Positions 49,074-58,019 of a DNA stretch of 64,000 nucleotides are shown here, piece after piece. A program made the position numbers and the translations under genes. Origin of the DNA: Pycnopodia helianthoides (Eukaryota > Echinodermata > Asteroidea > Forcipulatida > Asteriidae); the NCBI GenBank assembly GCA_032158295.1, contig CM063257.1, forward strand, positions 13,794,332 to 13,858,331. Direction: 5' to 3'. The notes under the pieces are model-generated. The model was not told where the DNA came from. It did no database searches and was given only the letters and a program-made list of their open reading frames with translations. The stretch's first letter is position 1, and each line of letters begins with the position of its first letter.

Positions 49074-50605
49074 CACACATGTCACAGTTCATCGTACTTT
49101 TAAGCAATGGCGCTGCAGAAATGAGTTTCTCTCAATCTGTGCTATGTTTGCCGTCAAATTGTTCCTTCTTTGCCCTTCTGGTGGCTTGATGGTGATTATG
49201 GATTGGACGACCTAGTTTCACTGAGATGTCCACCTGCTTCAGTGATTCGTATCACTTTTATTAAATGAGAAAATTTAAGCAGAAAAAGAATTAACATTGG
49301 TTATGTTTTGATCATACACCGAAATGAACGGACTTGACATCGGCTTGTCAAGGGCGGTTCTGACTGGCACTCACGGCAGTGGTTATCGGTGCGACACGGT
49401 GAATACAACGGTAAGCTTCGTTTCAACATAATCACTTTTCAAAATGAATGCGTCAAGTGGTGACGATTTTAAAACTAAGGATCGTTTAATGATCATGGAG
49501 GAGGTAGAATTGGTCAATGGGTGATTGGTATGATTGTTGGCTCTGTCACTAGTGTCAGAAAATGGTCAGATTTGATGAATGTGTTCCATCAACTATTAAT
49601 ATTATGATGCCATAAATATATTACAACCTTTCGATGAAGTTTCCCCAAAGGTTAAGATTTATAATTTGTTCACTTCCAATGCAGTATGGGCACCTTCCAC
49701 TTATTAAATTATAATCTGAAAATGTTTTAAGTCTTGAATATTGTTTATTTTACCAGTTAGTACAGTGATCAAGGAACATATGGAACATGATGGCGGGATG
49801 AGAGTCTGATGACTGGGTCAGGACTGGTACACAAAAAGGAGTTGAAGCTGTCAATATGAGCCATCTTCAGTCTTCACTGCTCCTGTCAACTGTCAACTAT
49901 GATTATACCTGGCCAAACTCTTGATTATGGATGGTCTTTTCTTGAAAATTCAAAATGGTACAACATTTCCAACTGAATTGAAATAAAACTTCTTGTTGAG
50001 CCCGTGTTCCTTTTAATTCATTGCATGTTTGTTGGTATGGATAACATGACTTTGCGTAACTAATACTGTGAGACTTTCTATTCAAAGAAATTTACATATT
50101 TTAGAAACATTTTAAACATAAGTTATTGTAAATTTGTTCATGCATTTAAAATATAGTGCTATGATTCTTATAGTGTTATATGATGTGTTTTTTTAGACCT
50201 GATATGTTATGAAAAAATGTCTGAAGATATTGTCATCAAGTCATACTTTGTTTATTGATTTTTCTTCATCAGAATACAGCACACCCAGTACCGGAATGGT
50301 CTACAGTTAAAATTGTGACACTTGCTGTTATGTTCCATTCCTTATTTCCCTGCCGAGTCAATGTATGATGCACCATGGAGGTAGAAATATCATTTGCCTC
50401 AGTTTTGTTAACAATCTAACTTCACAAGAGGCTTAGACTTGCATCTTCATGATGTGCCTTAGTATTGCATAACTATTCCAAACAAGTGTCTTCTAAGGTT
50501 TAATTTTTTCTCAAGTCTAAATAAACAAAACGTTCTGTACAAAAACCAATATTTAAAAATCAAGCAAGCCATTTATAAATTGCAACTGAAAGCTTACACC
50601 CTGCT
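49074..50605 (+). other. Captured-looking spliced cassette, copy 3
   Basis: Collinear with copies 1 and 2. The exon A frame is broken early (stop soon after the ATG near 49108), but the donor GTAAGC (49411), the exon B acceptor (TTTACCAG) and the exon C borders remain. The end of exon B is altered by a deletion near 49945. Confidence 0.5.
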
Positions 50606-50765
50606 TAACTTATTTATGCTATGTATTAAATGACAATATTGAACCCCTGCCCTTTTAAAAACATATTTGATGACGTCGTCAATTTACACACCGCCGTCTT
50701 GTGACAAATATTGTTTCATAAAATTGTAACTCTTGTAATGGAAATAAACATGAAATCTTGCACTA

Positions 50766-51486
50766 AACCGGCAGTTGGAGTTTTATATTGAATAAATCCA
50801 ACTCTTGAACCAGACAATATGAAATTTGTTAGTAAGAAAAACACATTTTTCCTTCATGACGTCATCGGGTGTCAAGTTACAGTAATTCAAAGCTTACACT
50901 TTTACTAGATGTCTGTGGCGAAGTTTAGGATAATTGTTTCAAAATTGGTATACATAATGTCACGTGGTATCGCCTTAAAGGTTTACTTTTTGAAGCCGTT
51001 TATCTACAAAACCACTAGTTCGACTGAGTTGAAACTTTTTATGTTGACAGACAGTAATATTGACTACGTAAATCTAAAGAAACAACATGATGACGTTATC
51101 CTTTTTTTTGAAATTTTGACCAATTATTACGGGTATTTATTGACTCGCTGTCAAACCACGGGATACACACACACTACGTGATCTAAACCAGTTAAACGCT
51201 GGGCAAATCAACGTCAAGATTCAAAGTCCATCAAACATGCTTGTGGTCTAGTCTCTGTTCAAGGTTCGCGCAGCCTGCTTTTGACAATACGCTTTGTCAG
51301 TCTCTATAAGACTTTAGTCACCAAGCTGAAACTGTGCATGTATCCAAATTGGGATATGTTACATCAAAAAAAAAATGTTCACACAATGATGACGGCATCA
51401 AGTGTGATATGACGTCACCTTAAAGGTGCAGGTTCAAGATATATATACTGAGTAGTAAATGCTTGGTCCTGGGGGAAAAACGCTTC
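50766..51486. other. Array sequence, no gene
   Basis: Contains unit blocks and a 90-codon frame at 50909-51181 with no recognisable domain; treated as chance. Confidence 0.4.
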
Positions 51487-51487
51487 C

Positions 51488-51530
51488 CGAACACCTTGTT
51501 TTTGTGAATGCAACAAAAACTTATATCTAG
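51488..51530 (+). repeat. 3' terminal hairpin with CTAG of the nested insertion
   Basis: CGAACACCTT, stem GTTTTTGT/ACAAAAAC with a 7-nt loop, then TTATATCTAG. It forms the right border of the 27.3-kb insertion. Confidence 0.82.
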
Positions 51531-52073
51531 TTCAATTTGAATCTTGAGTTTTGCCCCCAAATTGAAATGTTTCACGAAAAAACTAAAAAGGCAGACTTTG
51601 ACCTTCCGATACGACCAGACGTAAAGGTCATACGATTTTAACGTTAACTTTTCAAATGTTGCCCTAGCCTTGAAATATCAGATGCCTAAAAATGAACATC
51701 AAAGCTTTCAAATTGCCGAAGTTACATCAAAAAGCAAATGGTCCCTTTCAAACTTTAAAAAAAAACCTTGTAATTCGACACCTGGTTACGTCATTGTGAC
51801 GTCACCGCAAAAATTTCTTCTACTAATGAATATCTAACTTTTTAGAGTTTATGTGACTTTGGGAAGTGTGTCTTTACTAGCGGAAAATCGACGGCGAGAA
51901 ACTGAAGAAGTAAAGAAATGAAAAGAAAAAAAAACAAGAGGTGTTCGGACTTTTGTCCGAACACCTAAAAAAAACCGAACAATAACAAAAAGTTGTTCGG
52001 GCTATTGCCCCCAACACCTCAAAAAAAAACGAATAAAAACAATGAATTGTTTGCGCTGTTGTATGAACACCTC
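51531..52073 (-). mobile_element. Outer element, 5' portion with hairpin array
   Basis: The minus-strand continuation of 20856-24186. Its 5' end holds three hairpin units (51939-51966 perfect 12-bp stem AGGTGTTCGGAC/GTCCGAACACCT; about 51990 GTTCGGGC/GCCCCCAAC; about 52045 weak). The outer duplication copy 2 resumes at 52074 with AACAATCACATAAGG. Confidence 0.75.
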
Positions 52074-52290
52074 AACAATCACATAAGGAGAACCATATTG
52101 CTATAAGATGTTTGAACCATATGAAAGCTTTTTGACGTATTTTACACAAATTTAATACGAAGAGTGACCTTTACTTTCGGTCCAGACCGTGAGTGAAAAT
52201 GAAGTCTGCAAACATGCAAACAGTATGATTCTGAATTTGGACATGATCTCTCTGCATAAAATAAAGTTTGACCGTTGGACCTTATAATTA
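52074..52290. repeat. Tandem duplication unit, copy 2 (right part)
   Basis: Matches 7061-7260 of copy 1 (CAATCACATAAGGAGAACCA, GAAGTCTGCAAACATGCAAA). It is the downstream flank of the 31-kb insertion. Confidence 0.85.
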
Positions 52291-53010
52291 AAAAAGTAAT
52301 GACGTAGATATATATTTAACAGCGCCCTTTAGTGACAAGTCTTCAAAAAGGATCTCTTTAGTTAAAAACTTGATGCAAGTTTAATTTACAGTTTACAATA
52401 GTTTACAACTTGGCACAAGCTGGTCAACGGATAGGAAAAAAGCTATGACGTTATGATGACGTTATAGGTTTTAAAATTTTGCTTGATCCAAGTTTCTTAT
52501 TTCAAAAATGAAAATCTTAAGAACCGCGATTAATTGCATATGTATCAACATTTCACACAAAGACATGTTTACAAAATGTTATCTTTACTTTTCACAGGCT
52601 CCGCTAATTTGGACATGTATAAACCGAACACCTTTTTTCGGAATTCAGTTTATAATGACCCAATTGAAATACAAATTGGTTCGTAAAGTTGTGCAATTTA
52701 ATAAACGGAGTCAAATTTTTTCCGAAAATAATACGGTTTTAATTTGATGTTGATTCCGTAAACAATTACGGTGGTTTAACATAGTTTTAACTAAGTTCCG
52801 TAAAAAAGTTCCGTTAGTCCAGTTAATAACAATTGTTTGTCCTTCGATTTGTAAGCATTTTAAATCACTAAAAAGTCCTTCTGAAGCAAAGTACGTTACA
52901 ATGTAACACTACGCAATATGTGGGAAACAAACTATAGAAACACAAAAATAGCAACCAAAACGACCATTACATCCAAGCACACCAAGAAACAAACACATAA
53001 ACCTTTACAC
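52291..53010. other. Intron 1 of the LRR gene, no other feature
   Basis: AT-rich sequence just downstream of the first LRR-gene exon (in minus-strand order). Open frames are short and unsupported. Confidence 0.5.
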
Positions 53011-53020
53011 TATTACTTAC

Positions 53021-53244
53021 AATGTTACAGTATCATTTGGTATGCCGATTGGTAGCTCAGTCAGACGTTTATTGTTGCAGTCAACCACTCTTTCCACACT
53101 ATCACAATGGCACACCTCACACGCTTCTTCCAAAGCCAAGGCTCCGACTTGTCCAATGATTAGTACACAAGCAATCACGCCCAAGCCAAATGGTCGAATG
53201 CCGGGTTTCAATTCATGGCTGGCCATGTTTGCTGAAGCAATCCT
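53021..53244 (-). CDS. LRR protein, first coding exon (signal peptide and LRR N-cap)
   Basis: The ATG is at 53226-53224 in a good context (AAACATGG). The first 31 residues have a basic/polar start and a hydrophobic stretch GVIACVLIIGQVGALAL, a probable signal peptide. Then follows the LRR N-terminal cysteine cap, C-x2-C-x-C-x8-C (CEVCHCDSVERVVDC), and KRLTELPIGIPNDTVTL, which leads into LRR 1. The donor is GTAAGTAAT at 53020 (phase 2). An acceptor TATGTTTTTAG at 53245 suggests a 5' UTR exon upstream. The protein would be secreted or a single-pass receptor with an ectodomain of LRRs. The family (Slit-like, LGR-like, LRR-only) cannot be told. The phase fits the LRR exons at 14712 and 14083. Confidence 0.82.
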
Positions 53245-53480
53245 CTAAAAACATAAAAGTCAACCCTGTGTTTTGAGACTGTTCGCGTTTGTCTGCTCGG
53301 TGGACTACAAAGAATGTTATTTCATTGCAGTGTAACAATATTATCTTTAAAATCGATCCCAACGCTCTTCGACGATTGTACTGATTGTAATGATCTTCCT
53401 CTCTTAAGTCAGGTCCATAAATACCATGATAAGACTGAATCACGAGGTGCTGCGCAGTAGATCCCCTCTGTCAAATCATT

Positions 53481-53745
53481 GCACATTATCAAAAGATCAC
53501 ATGTTGGGTTTTCCACGTAAACATTACTCAGTTGCATGATATTGTGAATGATGTCACTACCCCAACATCACTGCACATTATCAAAAGATCACATGTTGGG
53601 TTTTCCACGTAAACATTACTCAGTTGCATGATATTGTGAATGATGTCACTACCCCAACAACACTGCACATTATCAAAAGATCACATGTTGAGTTTTCCAC
53701 GTAAACATTACTCAGTTGCATGATATTGTGAATGATGTCACTACC
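53481..53745. repeat. 92-bp tandem repeat, 3 copies
   Basis: Units start at 53481, 53573 and 53665 (GCACATTATCAAAAGATCAC) and are nearly identical, so recent. It lies upstream of the LRR coding exon, between it and the LINE block. Confidence 0.95.
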
Positions 53746-53870
53746 TCCATTAGGCATCTCTCCTCAAGCTCTGCTTTCCGAGATTTGCCCCATATCACTT
53801 CCTCTTTAAGTTCTTATTTATTATATGACCATTTTGTATGCCTCTTTTGTTAGTTTACTTAATATAATTG

Positions 53871-54245
53871 TCTATTTCCTGCATGCACTTCTGAATTTTC
53901 GTCTTTCTGTGATATGGAAATAGATGTTATATGAATGAATGAATGAATGACCAACATGGTATGATCATCGAAAGAAAGAAATAACAAAGAACTGTTTAGC
54001 TTTGTCTTCTCCTTTTTTCCGAAGATATTCCCCTTTCGAGTCTGTCTCAGTCACTAAGTAATACATTTGTTTATCCCTTCTCTCACCGATTATGTACTGT
54101 GTTTCAAACCTCTTTTATGGATAAACCAGCCTCTACCCCCCTCCCCCTGCATCCCTCTTTGTTATTCCCTTGCTTTCATCTGTGTGCTTTCTGCTGCTCC
54201 CTCTCTATTCATGTCTTTCCATTCGACTGATTCTGTTGCACTATA
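53871..54245. repeat. Direct repeat left of a LINE body
   Basis: About 375 bp, repeated at 55412-55785. It starts TCTATTTCCTGCATGCACTT, contains ATATGGAAATAGATGTTATA and a TGAA microsatellite (a LINE-type 3' tail), and then a pyrimidine-rich stretch ending CGACTGATTCTGTTGCACTA. Confidence 0.9.
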
Positions 54246-54299
54246 ATTTTTTTATATTTTTTTTTTACCTTTTCATTTTTTTGGGGGTTATTTGTCCCT

Positions 54300-55411
54300 T
54301 TAGGGGCTCCGTCAATTCAGCCAGCTAATTCTTATTTCTCTGACTATCTACGCAACCTTGATAATCCTAATTTCTTCTTGCAATCTGCCAATTTCTTAGA
54401 GATTAACCTAGTAGGTAAACAACTTAAAACTAGCTATAGCAGCGGCTTTGATGGAATCAGCTCTACTGTGGTCAAATCTGTTATTTCCTTCATCTCTCGA
54501 CCCCTTGCTCATATCTTCAACCTCTCTTTTCTGACAGGGTGCGTCCCTGCCTCTCTTAAAGTTGCTAAAGTAGTTCCTGTATTTAAAAATGGTAATCGCC
54601 ATGACATTCATAATTACAGGCCTATTTCTATTCTTCCTTCTTTTTCAAAAATTCTTGAACGACTCGTCCACAATCAACTCTCCAACTTTCTGTCTAAATT
54701 CAACCTTCTCTGTGATCAACAGTTTGGATTCCGTTCTGAATATTCCACAGATATGTCATTCAACTTGTTGACACTCTCACTGCTTCTGTTTCCAGTAGGT
54801 TACATACTGCTGGTGTCTTTATCGATCTCTCTAAGGCTTTCGACACGATCTACCACTCTTTTCTCCTATCTAAACTTAGACTGTATGGCATCAGAGGTGT
54901 TGGTCTCCATTGGATCTCAGACTACTTAAAAAAACAGGTTCCAATTCACCATTGTGAATAACCATGAGTCTGGTTGGAAAGGTATCAATTATTGGGTGCC
55001 ACAAGGTTCCATTCTGGGTCCACTTCTCTTCCTCCTATATGTTAATGATCTACAGAATTCCTCTTCTTTGCTTTCATTTACACTCTTTACTGACGACACA
55101 ACGGTAGTTTTTTTTTTCTTTCTGCTGATGATCACTCCAATCTGATAAACACCTTAAATAGGGAACTCGCCAAAGTATCGTCTTGGTTTAAAGCCAATAA
55201 ACTCTCGCTTAACACAAATAAAACTAAATACATTCTTTTCACTAGATCCACTAAATCTCTCAATGTCACCAGCTCTCCTGTTCTCATTGATGACAACCCG
55301 ATCACCAGAACTCACTCCACTAAATTCCTTGGAGTTATTATTGATGACCGGCTTACATGGGTGGAACACATCTCCTCTATCAACATTACTGTCTCCCGTA
55401 ATACAGGCGTA
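54300..55411 (+). pseudogene. Second LINE, reverse transcriptase fragment (CR1/Rex-like group)
   Basis: In order: SGFDGISSTVVKSVI, FLTGCVPASLKVAKVVPVFK and NYRPISILPSFSKILERLV in one frame. After a frameshift near 54775 come GVFIDLSKAFDTIYHSFL and YGIRGVGLHWISDYL, then WVPQGSILGPLLFLLYVNDL in a third frame. LFTDDTT replaces the usual Y/F-ADD box, so one catalytic-box residue is altered. Thumb-region remains follow (SSWFKANKLSLNTNKTK, KFLGVIIDDRLTW). The body starts without endonuclease and ends exactly where the right direct repeat begins. It is a decayed copy, lying upstream of the LRR gene and downstream of the peptidase gene. Confidence 0.85.
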
Positions 55412-55785
55412 TCTATTTCCTGCATGCACTTCTGTACTTTCGCCTTTCTGTGATATGGAAATAAATGTTATATGAATTAATGAATGAATGAACCCCGTGG
55501 TATGATCATCGAAAGAAGGAAATGACAAAAAAACTGTTTGGCCTTGTCTTCTCCTTTTTTCCGCAGATATTCCCATTTCGAGTATGTCTCAGTCACTAAG
55601 TAATACATTTGTTTATCCCTTCTCTCACCGATCATGTATTTTGTGTTTCAAACCTCTTGTGATGGTTAAACCAGCCTCTACCCCTCTTGTCTCCCTCTTT
55701 GTTATTCCCTTGCTTTCATCTGTGTGCTTTCTGCTGCTCCCTCTCTTTACATTTCTTTCTTTCGACTGATTCTGTTACACTAGAA
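55412..55785. repeat. Direct repeat right of a LINE body
   Basis: Matches 53871-54245 across both the TGAA tail and the pyrimidine-rich part. Confidence 0.9.
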
Positions 55786-56270
55786 TACTTGTTTGAATCC
55801 AGTCACTTCGGCACCTAGCAAACTCGACACCAACAAAATCTCGGCATCCACAAATTCGACAATATTTTACTTATATTGTATAATGTTTGAAATCGTTTTG
55901 TCTCCTTATCCGTATTTACAATCTTGTGCGTAATTAGTTCTGTTTTGAAGTTTACATAGTTGAATTTTGAATCGGCAGCAAATCACATGTTTTTGTCAAA
56001 ACGTTATTTAAGGTCCCCCGACGTCATCGAAGAATGAATTACTTGAGCTTAAGATATTTCCTGAACTACAAAGGATAAATGCACAATCTTTGAATCATTT
56101 TGAAGCAAATGATAACCAATGTGTCATGTTTAATAGAACCATGACCCTAATTTACCCCTTCTTTTAAAACATGATATTGAAATACAAAATATTCATAAAT
56201 AATATGTGCTACACCTCGTGTTTCCTGAAATTCCTGAACTATGAAAGATATAGTAATTATCTTTGTTATG
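55786..56270. other. No gene; part mirrors 59540-59660
   Basis: The stretch around ATGACCCTAATTTACC (about 56145) is an inverted relative of sequence at 59540-59660. Nothing else was recognised. Confidence 0.5.
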
Positions 56271-57470
56271 TTAAGTTAAGAATCTAACACGAAGAATGAG
56301 TAATCAGGAATATTGACCTTACACGCCACTGTATCTCACCGGGGACATAGGTTCAATAAGAATCCCTTGAAGGAAACGTGCAGTCCTACTGTAGCTGCAG
56401 TAAAAGTATTTTTTATTTTTTTCTCTCTTTTTCTTCCTTTTTTTACACAAATTTGTGAAGTTGCCTTGATTCGTAGGCCCCGTCGGTGTTTCTGTAAGCT
56501 GTGTACTAGTCTGAAGCTTCTACAGAGTCAAGAGAAATGCTGCAGACTAATATTCATAGGCCTATATTACAACATTGTGTTATTGTGCAAGAATGCTTCT
56601 TCTGTTGTACTGTTGTAGGCTTTTTATTCTTTTTATTATTATTTTTTTTTGCCCCGGCCCCGGGGCGGTGCTTGATTTTTAAAGGCACAGTACACGTTTG
56701 GTAATGACTCTGAAAATTAATGCCGAAAAAAACTTACTTGTTGATAAGTTATGGAGCCCCTAAGGGGACAGGTAAAAGAAATTGAAAAAGTAAAAAAAAA
56801 AAAAAAAAAAAATTATTTCGTTCCCTCGAAATATTATTTCGTTCCCTCGAAATAGTATTTCGTTACATCGAAATACTATTTTGTTCACACGACTAAACGC
56901 AGTCGAAAAGCTTCTCAGTCTGTGTATTCTTTAGGGGAATATTCTTCCTGCGTGGAAATATTCGCTCCGGTTTTTCGGTGATATCTCAAAAACGCGACCA
57001 CCTTTTGAAGTGAAATTTTTACAGGTTAGTTTTATTGTATGTACCTATATTTATATAGGATTAACACAATCAGTAGGCTCCAATTACCAAACGTATGCAG
57101 CACTTTTAAGTTTCATTCATTATGAATTGTCCAACTTGAATCGATGCTGTTTTGGGGTTTTATTTGGGGATTTTTTTCGAGGGGAGGGGGGGGCAAAAAA
57201 AGTTCAGATACTCTATAATATTTGGTGCATTAACTCGGAGTGTGAGGGTATGCCTGGTTATTGAAATAAACCAAACGGCTAATCATCACGTGAAAATGAA
57301 TCACACCATTTTGATAAACACCTCAAACGAATATACAAATATACTTTTACAAAAAAAACTTCTCTATACAAACAGGGCCCAATTTCATAGAGGTGCTTAC
57401 GCAGAACGTATTGCTTAAAAGCATTCTGCTAAGCAACAATAAGCAGGATACCAGTCACAGATGCTACATG
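56270..57470. repeat. Large inverted repeat, left arm
   Basis: Mirrors 58020-59110. Paired marks: CACGAAGAATGAGTAATC (56288) against CACTCATTCTTCGTG (59083); CGGTGTTTCTGTAAGCTGTG against ACACAGCTTACAGAAACACC; GCCCCGGCCCCGGGGC against GCCCCGGGCCGGGGC; and AGCAATACGTTCTGCGTAAG and its complement near 57400. The arm includes a TTAAAGG MITE (56679-57109) and therefore predates neither arm alone. Confidence 0.85.
56679..57109. mobile_element. MITE with TTAAAGG ends, copy 2
   Basis: TTAAAGGCACAGTACACGTT at the left, CACTTTTAA at the right. It includes a stretch of three near-identical TATTTCGTTCCCTCGAAA units (56815-56880). Confidence 0.85.
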
Positions 57471-58019
57471 TGAAATGATATTTTAGCTGGTAATCTTATT
57501 CTGGTAAGCATAATTTTGCTGTGCTTAGCTCTTTTTGTGCTGAAGCAGCTCCATGAAAATGGGACCTGGTTTTATCGGTACTTACTTTAAAGGGAACAGT
57601 TTAACATTTTTTGTTATGCTTTTATCTTGAAGTGATTAAAGCACGATACATTCTGTCTTTAGGTGGAATGCTGACTGAATTTTGTTGTTATGGGCACAGG
57701 TAATGCTCGTTCAGTTTCATTTAAAGGCCATGTACACTATTAGTAAGATCGAAAAACACAAATGTTCACAGATTCACACATAACTTACATGATTTAAAGT
57801 AAGCAATGATAGAAAGGGTTCCTTAAAATATTTCTGCCTAAAATGCTCTCGTTTCTGAGAAATTAGTAAAAGAATAGTTTTTATCACGCGTGATAAAAAC
57901 TCGATGCTTGAAAAAACAGAAAACACATAAGGTCTCTTTTCACTATTTGTTGTGACCTCGATGACCAATTGAGCTCAAACTTTCACAGGTTTGTTTATTC
58001 ATGCATTTGTTGAATCACA

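Larger units (their letters stand above)
24187..51530 (+). mobile_element. Nested insertion with plus-strand ends, about 27.3 kb
   Basis: The left flank reads GAGTTTCAATGTTTAAT and then the 5' hairpin array (AAGGTGTTCGG...). The right end is CTAG (51527-51530), followed by TTCAATTTGAATCTTGAG. Joined, the flanks align with the uninterrupted sister sequence at about 27848-27880, so the whole segment was inserted at one point between T residues. It contains plus-oriented unit arrays (28.3-51.5 kb), an inverted stretch (24.9-28.2 kb), a LINE, and three captured-looking cassettes. It is either one large composite unit moved together or serial insertion between shared ends. Confidence 0.7.
20856..52073 (-). 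mobile_element. Compound rolling-circle-like insertion, about 31.2 kb
   Basis: In duplication copy 1 the intron reads without interruption across 7050-7075. In copy 2 the same sequence stops at 20855 (CGTTTTAAATCAAAA) and resumes at 52074 (AACAATCACATAAGG). The left border is the reverse complement of CTAG (20856-20859) with the 3' hairpin inside it. The right border is the 5' hairpin array, also read in reverse. Both ends therefore have minus-strand polarity, as expected for one outer element. Its body is only about 3.9 kb (20856-24186 and 51531-52073); the rest is nested insertion. No transposase, Rep or helicase is found anywhere in it. Confidence 0.78.

Noticed and set aside
50909..51181. 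90-codon frame in the array
   Set aside because: No domain, no copies with the same frame, AT-rich chance ORF.
54408..54611. Minus-strand ORF over the second LINE
   Set aside because: Shadow of the plus-strand reverse transcriptase.
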